Shown here: piece after piece, positions 46,916 to 56,022 of the stretch
Position numbering within the stretch: the first letter of the stretch is position 1
Layout: each line of letters starts with the position of its first letter
Source of the DNA: Paludibacteraceae bacterium
GTDB lineage: Bacteria; Bacteroidota; Bacteroidia; Bacteroidales; Paludibacteraceae
Direction: 5' to 3'
DNA: 64,000 bases
Assembly: GCA_024399965.1 (NCBI GenBank)
Contig: JAKSNJ010000004.1
Location: 26,436-90,435, forward strand
Program-made: the position numbers and the translations under genes
The notes under the pieces: model-generated
The model's database searches: none
What the model saw: only the letters and a program-made list of their open reading frames with translations
What the model was told of the DNA's origin: nothing

Positions 46916-48695
46916 CCATATCAGCATCGAATTTGCATCTAAGCCCATTTTAGATGATATCTCCTTCCTCATTAACAAGAAGGACCGCATCGCCTTGGTG
47001 GGCAAGAATGGTGCAGGAAAGACGACGCTCTTGCGTTTATTGGCAGGGGAGTATGAACCGACTGCCGGTCATATCGCGATGGATAATGACATCACCATCG
47101 GCTATTTACCGCAGGTAATGCTCTTTCATGATAACCGCACACTCCGCGAGGAAGTGATGACCATCTTTACGGGGGAAGACGAAGCCCGTTTTATTGCCGA
47201 AATGGACAAGACCGTTATCGGTTTGGGCTTTGAGCGCAAGGACTTTGAGCGGCCGTGCAATGAGTTCTCCGGTGGTTGGCGTATGCGTATTGAGTTGGCA
47301 AAGATTCTGCTCCGTCACCCTGATTTACTATTATTGGACGAGCCGACCAACCACCTTGACATTGAGTCTATTCAGTGGCTTGAGAATTTTCTCGCTCAGT
47401 CGCCAAGTGCCGTTTTATTGGTCAGCCACGACCGTGCTTTCCTCAACAACGCCACCAACCGGACCATTGAAATCACATTGGGACGCATCTACGACTACAA
47501 CGTACCTTACGACCAATTCGTCACCTTGCGTCAGGAGCGCCACGAACAGCAAGTGCGTGCCTACCTCAACCAACAAAAGATGATAGAGGAGACGGAGGCC
47601 TTCATCGAGCGTTTTCGGTATAAAGCCACCAAAGCGGTACAAGTGCAATCACGCATCAAGCAACTCGATAAGTTGGAGCGGTTGGAAGTCGATTTAGAAG
47701 ACACCTCACGGCTAAATCTACGTTTTCCGCCGGCCCCCCGTAGTGGCGATTTCCCAGTTATCATCGAGGAGTTGGAGAAGACCTACCCGGAAGCCACCCA
47801 CCCTGTTATCAGCCAAGTCAATCTCACCATTCGTCGGGGCGAAAAAGTGGCTTTTGTGGGACGAAACGGCGAAGGCAAGACCACTCTTGTGCGTTGTATC
47901 ATGGGGCAATTAGACTCCCTTGGGACCCTCAAAATCGGGCATAATGTCAAGATTGGCTACTTTGCCCAAAACGAAGCGTCGCTCTTAGATGGCGACCGTA
48001 CGGTCTTTGAAACAATTGACTATGTGGCTGTAGGAGATATTCGTACCAAGATACGTGACATCTTGGGTGCGTTTATGTTTGGTGGAGAAGCATCGGACAA
48101 GAAAGTCAAAGTGTTGTCCGGTGGCGAACGTAGTCGTTTGGCTATGATTCGTCTGCTACTCTCCCCCTGCAACCTGCTCATCTTGGACGAACCGACCAAC
48201 CACCTCGATATGCCGTCAAAAGATGTACTCAAGCAGGCGCTCAAAGACTTTGACGGCACCGTCATCTGCGTCAGTCATGACCGCGATTTCCTCGATGGGT
48301 TAGTTGATAAGGTTTATGAATTTGGCGGTGGCAAGGTACGCGAACACATTGGTGGTATCTATGATTTCCTACGCAAGAAGAAAATGGGTTCGTTGCAGGA
48401 ACTGGAAAAAAGAAACAGCAATGTTACAACGGCTTTTACAAAGAGCGAGGAAGTCAAATCTTCTAAAGCATCTTACGAGGAACAAAAAGCACAAGCCGCA
48501 GCCAAACGTAAATTGGAAAAACAAATAGCCGACACCGAAGCCGAGATTGCCAACTTGGAAAACCAACAAAAAGAATTGGAGGTTCGATTGGCAAATCCCG
48601 AAAACCAAACCCAAGACAACTTCCAACAGTACGAACACATCAAGCATCTCATTGAGCAAAAAATGTACGAGTGGGAGATATTGGCAGATAATTAA
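46902..48695 (+). CDS. ABC-F family ATP-binding protein
   Basis: 597 residues with two ATP-binding cassettes and no membrane domain: GKNGAGKTTLLRLL, FSGGWRMRIELAKILL, LLLDEPTNHLD in the first; GRNGEGKTTLVRCI, LSGGERSRLAMIRLLL, LILDEPTNHLD in the second. The arm/P-site-tRNA interaction linker between them (QKMIEETEAFIERFRYKATKAVQVQSR) is the ABC-F signature. A C-terminal coiled coil (KRKLEKQIADTEAEIANLENQ) resembles the Uup-type DNA-binding tail. ABC-F proteins act on stalled or early-elongating ribosomes; some give antibiotic resistance, but nothing here points to that. Starts 14 bp inside uvrA. Confidence 0.93.
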   Translation: MISVDHISIEFASKPILDDISFLINKKDRIALVGKNGAGKTTLLRLLAGEYEPTAGHIAMDNDITIGYLPQVMLFHDNRTLREEVMTIFTGEDEARFIAEMDKTVIGLGFERKDFERPCNEFSGGWRMRIELAKILLRHPDLLLLDEPTNHLDIESIQWLENFLAQSPSAVLLVSHDRAFLNNATNRTIEITLGRIYDYNVPYDQFVTLRQERHEQQVRAYLNQQKMIEETEAFIERFRYKATKAVQVQSRIKQLDKLERLEVDLEDTSRLNLRFPPAPRSGDFPVIIEELEKTYPEATHPVISQVNLTIRRGEKVAFVGRNGEGKTTLVRCIMGQLDSLGTLKIGHNVKIGYFAQNEASLLDGDRTVFETIDYVAVGDIRTKIRDILGAFMFGGEASDKKVKVLSGGERSRLAMIRLLLSPCNLLILDEPTNHLDMPSKDVLKQALKDFDGTVICVSHDRDFLDGLVDKVYEFGGGKVREHIGGIYDFLRKKKMGSLQELEKRNSNVTTAFTKSEEVKSSKASYEEQKAQAAAKRKLEKQIADTEAEIANLENQQKELEVRLANPENQTQDNFQQYEHIKHLIEQKMYEWEILADN

Positions 48696-48703
48696 TACAC
48701 ATT

Positions 48704-49846
48704 ATGAATATACTGATTTTATCCAACGCCTACAAGGCACCTAACTACAACGCACGGTTACGATATTGGTGCGATTATTGGGTTCAACAGGGACATCAAA
48801 TTGAGGTTTTTACCGAACCTTGGAGTACAATTCCCTTTGACAATACATATCCCATTCATGAATTTGGGGCAAAGCACACCAATTTCCTGCAATGGTTGCT
48901 CAATTCTCTGTATTCGTTTATCACGAACCGCAAGGAGCGCAAGTTTGCCTACAGCATTTTGTGGGCGGTACGCAAGAGCCGTTTTGACCTTGTCTTTTGC
49001 AGTACCAATTCTTGTTTTCCGCTCAATGCCGCCGCCAAGGTGGCCAAATTGCTGCATTTGCCCTTGCATGTTGACATTACCGAACTGCGCGAATTAGTGC
49101 CCGACGATTTGGTGTACGACAAATCCTATCGCTGGCTGACCAAACTGAACAACCTCATCTACACCCGTCGTCGCAATCAGACACTGGCTTGCGCCAATTC
49201 GATTACCACCGTCTCTCCGGCACACGTCAAAGCCATCGAACCCATCAATCCGCATGTTACCTTGCTCTACAATGGCTTCAATCCGGACCTGTATTTCCGC
49301 AAAGACACGCCGTCTAAGTCGTTCCGTATCAGTTATATAGGTACCTTGACGGAGGCACAACCCATTGACCTTCTGCTCAAAGCGATGCAGCCCCTCCACA
49401 CCGAGATACCGGAACTGCAATGGTGCTGTTATTGTAACAAAGTGCGGTATGAGCAACTCTCCTATCGCTTTGGTCCCACTGCTTATGGTACCTTGCCTAA
49501 GGAATTGATTCCGGACACTATTCGTCAGTCGTCTATTATTTTCTTCGTGAAGAGCGTAGATGCCAACAATCTGCAGGACGAGACTTTCTACCAAACCATT
49601 GGTTGTGAGAAACCGATGCTCCTCATCTCGTCCGAGCATGGACCGTTAGCCAACATCATCACGCTGGCTGAATCCGGTGTCAGTACCAAGTCCACCGACC
49701 AAGTGCAGGCATTCATTCGCGAGAAGTACCAAGAGTGGAAGCAAAACGGCTATACCCACCAACCTATCGCCAATAAGGACCTATTCAATGCCCGTTTGCA
49801 GGTAGAGCAACTCACACAAATGTTGCAAGACCTTATTCAAAAATAG
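48704..49846 (+). CDS. GT4-like glycosyltransferase (1)
   Basis: 380 residues. N-terminal NILILSNAYKAPNYNARLRYW is an acceptor-domain start, followed by a Rossmann-like C-domain (FRISYIGTLTEAQPIDLLLKAM, then GCEKPMLLISSEHGPLANII), the two-domain GT-B plan of family GT4-like proteins, although the EX7E motif is only partly visible. It shares clear similarity with the glycosyltransferase at 52057-53214, especially the C-terminal EKYQEWKQNGYTHQPIANKD. It probably adds a sugar to a surface polysaccharide at the inner face of the membrane. Sits 8 bp after the ABC-F gene. Confidence 0.82.
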   Translation: MNILILSNAYKAPNYNARLRYWCDYWVQQGHQIEVFTEPWSTIPFDNTYPIHEFGAKHTNFLQWLLNSLYSFITNRKERKFAYSILWAVRKSRFDLVFCSTNSCFPLNAAAKVAKLLHLPLHVDITELRELVPDDLVYDKSYRWLTKLNNLIYTRRRNQTLACANSITTVSPAHVKAIEPINPHVTLLYNGFNPDLYFRKDTPSKSFRISYIGTLTEAQPIDLLLKAMQPLHTEIPELQWCCYCNKVRYEQLSYRFGPTAYGTLPKELIPDTIRQSSIIFFVKSVDANNLQDETFYQTIGCEKPMLLISSEHGPLANIITLAESGVSTKSTDQVQAFIREKYQEWKQNGYTHQPIANKDLFNARLQVEQLTQMLQDLIQK

Positions 49847-49847
49847 G

Positions 49848-51014
49848 ATGAACGATACCGTTCGTTACATATTGTCTTTCTTGCTGTACGGCGATACGGC
49901 CGCTACCACGCAGATTGCCTATTGTAGCCCGAATGAGACCTATCCCGACTGCCCTGTTGTCATTTTGGGAGAGGGGCTGAATCAACCCTTGCACTATCCC
50001 GATTGTACCACTCCTCAGGTTGAGTCACTTCCCAACGGGCACTACCTCATTCGTACCGACCTCATTTACAACACGTTCTTCTTCATCTCCCGTGCAGAAG
50101 AAGTGATTAACAAGCAGCGCGACCGGCACGGGCGGTTTTTGGCGCGCTACTCACGACTGAGTTCCAACGATTGGCAAATACCGTTGATAGACGAATACAG
50201 CCGTTTGTTGCTCAAATTACTCAATTTGCCCTTACCCGTACCTGAGTTCTCGGGCATCTGGCTCACGCACGACATTGACACCATCGCCTATTATCGCCAC
50301 TTACGGGGGGCGTTGGGAGGAATCAGACGCGGACAGAGAAAAGAGGTCCTTGCCTCGTGGAAAAACATACACAACGACCCGGCTTTTACCTTCCCTTGGA
50401 TGATGGAGCAGGACCAACAAGTCGCCCAAGCAGATGTCATCTTCTTTGTGAAAGACACACCCGGTCGCGGATTGGATTATCCCCAGTACTCATTGGCTCA
50501 TAATTCGGCCTTGCAATCAGTATACGATGAGTATAGGATGAGTATAGGATCACGCCTTCATTTTGGACTGCATTCCGGTGCGTACGAAAACGCCCCGTTG
50601 GCATATCGGCATAACTGCCCACTCATCAACTATCAACTGCATCGCAGTCATTACCTCTCCTGCTCTATCGAACGTATGCAACAATTGGTGGACTTTGGAG
50701 TAACGGACGATTACACGATGGGATTTGCCGACCAAGCCGGATTTCGTTTGCAGACCACACGCCCTGTGCGTTGGATTAATCCGCTAACCAAGCAACTTAC
50801 CTCTCTCACCCTTCATCCTCTCACTATTATGGACTGCACGCTCAGCAATACGGACTATATGCACCTGAACGAAGACGAGGCATATTTCTACGCTTCTGAA
50901 CTGATTGACAAAGTCCGCCAGCACCACGGCGAACTCAATCTGCTGTGGCACAATAGTATTTTCGTAGAAGGATATCACTCTTCTCTATATCCCAAGATTC
51001 TATCTCTGCTATGA
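49848..51014 (+). CDS. Polysaccharide deacetylase-like protein
   Basis: 388 residues, no signal peptide. LTHDIDT (the T-H-D metal motif) and LHFGLHSGAYEN, with later FADQAGFR and LLWHNSIF, match the polysaccharide-deacetylase-like proteins of the DUF7033 type found in Bacteroidales surface-glycan clusters. Family members act on N-acetyl sugars, but this subgroup's substrate is unknown. It starts 1 bp after the preceding glycosyltransferase gene and overlaps wecB by 4 bp. A perfect two-unit 11-bp tandem duplication at 50526-50547 lies in the coding region and leaves the frame open, so the residues around YDEYRMSIGS may be an altered loop. Confidence 0.8.
   Translation: MNDTVRYILSFLLYGDTAATTQIAYCSPNETYPDCPVVILGEGLNQPLHYPDCTTPQVESLPNGHYLIRTDLIYNTFFFISRAEEVINKQRDRHGRFLARYSRLSSNDWQIPLIDEYSRLLLKLLNLPLPVPEFSGIWLTHDIDTIAYYRHLRGALGGIRRGQRKEVLASWKNIHNDPAFTFPWMMEQDQQVAQADVIFFVKDTPGRGLDYPQYSLAHNSALQSVYDEYRMSIGSRLHFGLHSGAYENAPLAYRHNCPLINYQLHRSHYLSCSIERMQQLVDFGVTDDYTMGFADQAGFRLQTTRPVRWINPLTKQLTSLTLHPLTIMDCTLSNTDYMHLNEDEAYFYASELIDKVRQHHGELNLLWHNSIFVEGYHSSLYPKILSLL
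50526..50547 (+). repeat. 11-bp tandem duplication inside the deacetylase-like gene
   Basis: GATGAGTATAG occurs twice without interruption (50526-50536, 50537-50547), followed by GAT. A net 11-bp gain would shift the frame, so either the ancestral sequence had both copies or a compensating change exists. Confidence 0.85.
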
Positions 51015-52069
51015 ATATCATCACCATCATAGGAGCTCGCCCACAATTTATCAAAGCGGCTATGTTTAGTCAAACGATTAAGCAACGGCAGGCGGAGGGT
51101 TACCCCATTCATGAAAAAATTCTGCATACAGGGCAGCACTATGATTATGAAATGAGTGATATATTCTTCACCGAATTAGAATTACCAGCCCCTACTTGGC
51201 ATTTGGGTTGTGGCGCTTCCACTGACGAGATGACCCAACAAATTGCACCTATTCTCCGGCAGGAGCAACCCGATATGGTGGTAGTTTATGGGGATACAAA
51301 CTCAACCTTAGCCGGTGCACGTGCCGCACACCAATGCGGCATACCTATCGCCCACGTAGAAGCCGGTTTGAGAAGTTTTACGAACATGACAGAAGAGCAT
51401 AACCGCATAGAAACAGACCATTTGGCACATTGGCTATTCTGTCCAACGAGCACAGCCATTAGTAATCTCAAGGCAGAAGGAATAACGGAACGTGTGTATA
51501 AGGTGGGAGATATTATGTATGACGCGGCCCTACAGATTGGTTCAATTGCGACCGATACGTTAGATAAATTGGCCATTTCCTCCCCCTATCTGCTTGCCAC
51601 TATTCACCGAGCTGAGAATACGGATCAAATTGATTGTTTAGAGCGTATCCTCTTAGCATTTGCTCAATTAAGTTGGCCCATCATTTGGCCTATGCACCCT
51701 CGTACAAAAAAAGTCATATCGGAACACCCCACCTTGCAGCAAATACTCAGCCAAGCACCACATATTCGGGTAATGGACAGTGTAGGATATGCAGATATAG
51801 CCACCTTGGAGAAAAATGCGTACTGCATTCTGACCGATAGTGGTGGTATGCAAAAAGAGGCCTATTTCCATCGTACGCCTTGTATCACCTTACGAGAAGA
51901 AACAGAGTGGGTAGAAACGGTCCAAATAGGTTGGAATACCTTAGTCGGAACAGATATAAATCGTATCATAACTGCTGTTAAGAATGTCCAACGTCCTCAG
52001 CAAGATATTGCTGAATACGGCAATGGTCATACTGCCCAACAAATTGTAGATATATTATGCGCATTCTAA
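51011..52069 (+). CDS. wecB: UDP-N-acetylglucosamine 2-epimerase (non-hydrolysing)
   Basis: 352 residues starting MNIITIIGARPQFIKAAMF, with HTGQHYDYEMSDIFF, VYGDTNSTLAGA, HVEAGLRSF and, near the C-terminus, LTDSGGMQKEA and LREETEWVE. These are WecB/MnaA signatures. The enzyme interconverts UDP-GlcNAc and UDP-ManNAc in the cytoplasm, providing ManNAc or derivatives for surface polysaccharide. It overlaps the genes on both sides by 4 and 13 bp and probably supplies the neighbouring glycosyltransferases. Confidence 0.94.
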   Translation: MNIITIIGARPQFIKAAMFSQTIKQRQAEGYPIHEKILHTGQHYDYEMSDIFFTELELPAPTWHLGCGASTDEMTQQIAPILRQEQPDMVVVYGDTNSTLAGARAAHQCGIPIAHVEAGLRSFTNMTEEHNRIETDHLAHWLFCPTSTAISNLKAEGITERVYKVGDIMYDAALQIGSIATDTLDKLAISSPYLLATIHRAENTDQIDCLERILLAFAQLSWPIIWPMHPRTKKVISEHPTLQQILSQAPHIRVMDSVGYADIATLEKNAYCILTDSGGMQKEAYFHRTPCITLREETEWVETVQIGWNTLVGTDINRIITAVKNVQRPQQDIAEYGNGHTAQQIVDILCAF

Positions 52070-53214
52070 TCATTTGTGATCCTATTGCCCCACCCAGTTA
52101 CGCCCCGCGCGTGACAGCCACATACCGCTACTTGGTAGAAGCAGGGCACGATTGTGTATTAGAGGCAGGTACGCTACCCACTTATTCCTCTAAATGGCAA
52201 CATATCTGCCATTTCATCGCGGATAAACTGTTTCGCCGGTCCGATAGACAGTTCGGCAAAAAACTCTATCATACCTATTCGCAAGCGCAATTTGATACCA
52301 TTCTTTGCTCATCGTATTACTACTTCCCCTTATGGACTGCGCAATATCTCAGCCGCAAATGGAACATTCCGTATGTCATCGATTTGCGAGATATAGTAGA
52401 GCAATGGGGAGCAACCTCCTATTTTACTACCCCCCTACCTCACATTTTAGGTTTAGAAACCGTCTTTGCCAAATGGTATGAAAAACGCAATATCCGTTTT
52501 CGCAATCATATACTCCAACATGCAAAAGCCGTTGTGAGCGTTTCTCCTTGGCATTGCGAGTGGCTTCAAACACAAACCACTACACCCGTCCACCTGATTT
52601 ACAACGGATTTGATGAAGCAGAAATGCACTTTGAAGCGCAACCGTCATCTGTCTTTTCCATTGCATATATCGGTCGTATCATCGATTTACAACTGCGTCA
52701 GCCACAACTGCTGTTGCAAGCCATTGGCGATTTGCACAAAGCAGGTACTATCTCGCCCCAACAGGTACAGGTTAATTTCTATGCCGAGCCGCACATGGCA
52801 GATGCCGTTTTGCAGATGGCGACACGCTACGGTGCACAAGATTATCTGCACTGGCATACTTATGTGGACCGTTCCCAACTGAATGACATCATGGCACAAA
52901 GTTCCATTTTGGTCGCTTTGGCGTGCCCTCCACAAAACAAGCAACACGGCATATTGGGCACCAAAGTTTTTGAGGCCATAGGTGTCGAGAAGCCCCTTCT
53001 ACTCGTTCCGAGTGATGAAGATAGTTTAGCACAACTAATTACCGAAACAGGCATTGGCATCGCTGCACAAAATGTAGAACAAATCAAGCAATTTATCTTA
53101 GATAAATACCACGAATGGCAACAAAACGGCTATACCCACCAAGGCATACAAAATAAAGATTTATTCAACCGGCAATACCAAACGCAACAATTTATCGACC
53201 TACTGCAACAATGA
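52057..53214 (+). CDS. GT4-like glycosyltransferase (2)
   Basis: 385 residues. N-terminal ILIICDPIAPPSYAPRVTATYRYL, IPYVIDLRDIVEQWG, then a C-terminal nucleotide-sugar domain (FSIAYIGRIIDLQLRQPQLLL, KVFEAIGVEKPLLLVPSDEDSL). Overall GT-B fold, GT4-like. The C-terminal end (DKYHEWQQNGYTHQGIQNKDLF) repeats that of the first glycosyltransferase in this cluster, so they are paralogs probably acting at different steps of one glycan. Overlaps wecB by 13 bp and the next glycosyltransferase by 4 bp. Confidence 0.85.
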   Translation: MRILIICDPIAPPSYAPRVTATYRYLVEAGHDCVLEAGTLPTYSSKWQHICHFIADKLFRRSDRQFGKKLYHTYSQAQFDTILCSSYYYFPLWTAQYLSRKWNIPYVIDLRDIVEQWGATSYFTTPLPHILGLETVFAKWYEKRNIRFRNHILQHAKAVVSVSPWHCEWLQTQTTTPVHLIYNGFDEAEMHFEAQPSSVFSIAYIGRIIDLQLRQPQLLLQAIGDLHKAGTISPQQVQVNFYAEPHMADAVLQMATRYGAQDYLHWHTYVDRSQLNDIMAQSSILVALACPPQNKQHGILGTKVFEAIGVEKPLLLVPSDEDSLAQLITETGIGIAAQNVEQIKQFILDKYHEWQQNGYTHQGIQNKDLFNRQYQTQQFIDLLQQ

Positions 53215-54344
53215 CCCCACAACGCCTGCATATTGTTTGTTTTGATATACCTTTCCCCCCTACTTACGGTGGTGCCATAGATGTGTACTACCGCATTAAG
53301 GCGCTGGCACAGGCAGGGGCAAGCATCATTCTTCATTGTACCTACAAAGGCACGTTAACGCACTATGCCGAACTTGAAAATCTATGTGAGAAAGTATATT
53401 ATTACCCCCGCCAAATATCGCTACGCCACCTACTGGGTCGCCTTCCTTTGGCTGTTGCAGGACGCCCTAATTACGATATTTTGCAGAACTTATTGCTCGA
53501 TGATGCACCCATTTTGTACGAGGGACTGGTAAGTTGCGGTACCTTGGCTGCCCCTGAACTTAGCAATCGGGAAAAGTATTTTCGGGAGTGTAATGTAGAG
53601 CATGATTATTATCGCGCTCTCGCCAAAGCCGGTCATTCGTGGCGTGACAAATGTTATTATCTGTTGGAAGCGCGACGACTCAAACGTTTTGAGCACATGC
53701 TCGTTTATGCAACACGCATCTTCGCACTTGCGCACCAAGATGAAGCCCATTTTGTGGCTACCTATCCCTCTGTTCCCACCACTTACTTGCCTTGTTTTCA
53801 TAGCCACACACAGATTAGTTGCCCCACCGGCATCGGGTCCGGCATACTCTATCACGGCAATTTTCGGGTAGAAGAGAATCAAAAGGCAGCGGCGTATATT
53901 TTGAATAAAATTGCGCCCCAGCTTCCCGATATTCCGTTTATCATAGCAGGGGCTGAGGCCAATACATTAAAGCCACAAAGCAAGAACGTGACTATCGTTT
54001 CCAACCCCGACCAATCCACTATGCAACGCTTGGTAGCAGAAGCACAGTTGCATCTGTTGGTGACATTTCAGGCCACAGGACTGAAACTAAAACTGCTGAA
54101 TGTACTCTACGAAGGACGGCATGTCATTTGCAACTCGCAGATGGTATATGGCACCGAATTGGCAGATCTATGCCTTATCGCCGATGACCCGCAGCAACAG
54201 ATAAATCTGTGCCGGCAACTCTATCACACGCCATTTACACAAGATGAGATAATACGACGGACGGAAAAATTAAAACCGTTTGACAATACAACGCTCACGC
54301 AGCAATTACTGACCAACCTCTGCCACAAGCATGAAAATCAATAA
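53211..54344 (+). CDS. GT4-like glycosyltransferase (3)
   Basis: 377 residues. Begins LHIVCFDIPFPPTYGGAIDVYYRI, a typical acceptor-domain start with the GG loop, and has a C-terminal domain with GSGILYHGNFRVEENQKAA, FIIAGAEA and LKLLNVLYEGRHVICNS. GT-B fold, GT4-like. It is less similar to the two previous glycosyltransferases than they are to each other. Likely cytoplasmic or membrane-associated, adding a sugar to a lipid-linked glycan. Overlaps the phosphoethanolamine transferase gene by 14 bp. Confidence 0.84.
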   Translation: MTPQRLHIVCFDIPFPPTYGGAIDVYYRIKALAQAGASIILHCTYKGTLTHYAELENLCEKVYYYPRQISLRHLLGRLPLAVAGRPNYDILQNLLLDDAPILYEGLVSCGTLAAPELSNREKYFRECNVEHDYYRALAKAGHSWRDKCYYLLEARRLKRFEHMLVYATRIFALAHQDEAHFVATYPSVPTTYLPCFHSHTQISCPTGIGSGILYHGNFRVEENQKAAAYILNKIAPQLPDIPFIIAGAEANTLKPQSKNVTIVSNPDQSTMQRLVAEAQLHLLVTFQATGLKLKLLNVLYEGRHVICNSQMVYGTELADLCLIADDPQQQINLCRQLYHTPFTQDEIIRRTEKLKPFDNTTLTQQLLTNLCHKHENQ

Positions 54345-56022
54345 ACAACATCTCTTATTCCTACTCTGTTGGGTCATTCTGCTTTTGCCCAACATTGCCA
54401 CGATGATTTTGAGCACGGACCTCACCTATTCGCTCGCGAAAGAAGTGGTCTATCTCGTTGTGGTGTTGGTGTGTCTTTTCCTGCCGGCGACTTTCCTGCG
54501 CGCACGCACGTATTTTATTATAGAAGGTGTCTTGGCACTCTTTTGGGCACCGATTGAGATGGCTTCTCTCTCCCTCAACCACATGACCGTCGCCCCTCAT
54601 TTTATGGCGATTATCTTTGAAACAAATCGCGTTGAGGCATTTGAATTATTGGGGTCTGTTTGGCCGCTGCTGATACTGATTGCCGGTATTTGGGTCATCT
54701 ATTGGTGGGCAGTCGTTAAGATCGACAATCAGTTCCTCTTTTCGTCTGTTATTCGCAAACTCACGTGGATTATGCTCCCCATTTTAGCCGTTGGAGGAGT
54801 GGTTGCTTCGCTGTGTATTCTCCCTGATAAAGGAAACGGCTATTCCACCAAGGAGCAACTATCTTTGGCAGTGGATAATGTGGCAATGAAGTTTCACAAG
54901 ATATACCCGTTTGACATATATATCGCCACCGCACAATATCGCCAAGAACAGGCGTATATACAGGAGTTAAATAAGCAATTAGAGACCTTTGATTTTGGCA
55001 TAACGCCTCAAAATGACACCATTGAGGAGCATTACATCGTAATCATCGGGGAGGCAGCACGTTACGACCATTTTCATTTCAACGGCTATGCACGTGCCAC
55101 ATCGCCCTACTTGGACACCATCCCAAATGTCTTTAGCATGAGTCACTGGTACAGTCAGGCCAACCTCACGCGCAATGCCGTCAGTTTGATGGTGACGCGC
55201 GCCGATTTAGACAATCGCGAACGGGCTTTCCAAGAGAAATCCATCGTCGAGGCATTTGCCGAAGCCGGCTATCAAACGGCGTGGCTGAGTTGCCAAACGC
55301 TGATGGACTTTGAGAAACGTATTGCGCAAACAACTGATTTTCAGTACGAACAAGTGGCAGGACTGTCTGCTGAAGTTGCCTTGGACAGCATACTGCCGTA
55401 TCAGGCAGGACTGTTATTCGCCAATCACCCTGCCCGCAAAACGTTCTTCCTCCTGCACCCGATGGGTAGCCACCTCAAGTACGACCAACGCTATTCGGCA
55501 GAGTATGAACGCTTTACGCCTGCTGTCACAAGCAGCGACGGCTATGCGGTACTTTCCGTTGAGAATAAATCGCGTATCATCAACGCCTACGACAACACCA
55601 TTTTATACACCGACTACGTCATCGGTCGCAGTATCAATTTGCTGCGTCAGCAGTCTGGTTGTTGTGCCCTGATTTATGTTTCCGACCATGGCGAGAATCT
55701 CTTTGACGACGGGCGTAACCTCTCTGTTCACGGCTCATACGAGGGCACTATTTACGAGGCGCACGTACCCTGTTTTGTGTGGGTCAACGATGCCTATCGT
55801 GCCACCTATCCGGACAAAGTAGCTGCCTTGCAGGCCAATCTGCACACACCCGTATCGCATGACGTTCTTTTCTATTCGTTGGCGGACATGGCAGATATAG
55901 CGGCCATCGTTGACAGCACAAAAAGTATATATTCACCCTATCTCGTGCCGCAAGATACCGTGCGTATGCTCACCGGCAACAATGTGATAACCTCATTTAT
56001 TCCTGACCATGAACAATACTGA
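54331..56022 (+). CDS. Phosphoethanolamine transferase (EptA-like)
   Basis: 563 residues. Four to five N-terminal membrane helices (to about residue 165) carry a periplasmic alkaline-phosphatase-fold domain. Catalytic features: E241 in IIGEAARYDHFHFNGY, nucleophile T280 in SQANLTRNAVS, H376/H381 in HPMGSH, and D452-H453 in SDHGENLFDD. This is the EptA/EptB/LTA-synthase-like group that moves phosphoethanolamine from phosphatidylethanolamine onto lipid A or other glycans. Its place at the end of the glycosyltransferase block suggests it decorates the lipopolysaccharide or glycan made there. Such modification can affect cationic-peptide sensitivity in other species; that is family knowledge only. 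Confidence 0.9.
   Translation: MKINKQHLLFLLCWVILLLPNIATMILSTDLTYSLAKEVVYLVVVLVCLFLPATFLRARTYFIIEGVLALFWAPIEMASLSLNHMTVAPHFMAIIFETNRVEAFELLGSVWPLLILIAGIWVIYWWAVVKIDNQFLFSSVIRKLTWIMLPILAVGGVVASLCILPDKGNGYSTKEQLSLAVDNVAMKFHKIYPFDIYIATAQYRQEQAYIQELNKQLETFDFGITPQNDTIEEHYIVIIGEAARYDHFHFNGYARATSPYLDTIPNVFSMSHWYSQANLTRNAVSLMVTRADLDNRERAFQEKSIVEAFAEAGYQTAWLSCQTLMDFEKRIAQTTDFQYEQVAGLSAEVALDSILPYQAGLLFANHPARKTFFLLHPMGSHLKYDQRYSAEYERFTPAVTSSDGYAVLSVENKSRIINAYDNTILYTDYVIGRSINLLRQQSGCCALIYVSDHGENLFDDGRNLSVHGSYEGTIYEAHVPCFVWVNDAYRATYPDKVAALQANLHTPVSHDVLFYSLADMADIAAIVDSTKSIYSPYLVPQDTVRMLTGNNVITSFIPDHEQY

Noticed and set aside
46902-48695. Antibiotic-resistance ABC-F determinant
   Set aside because: The C-terminal coiled coil and chromosomal housekeeping context fit a Uup/translation-factor type; no resistance-family hallmark was recognised.
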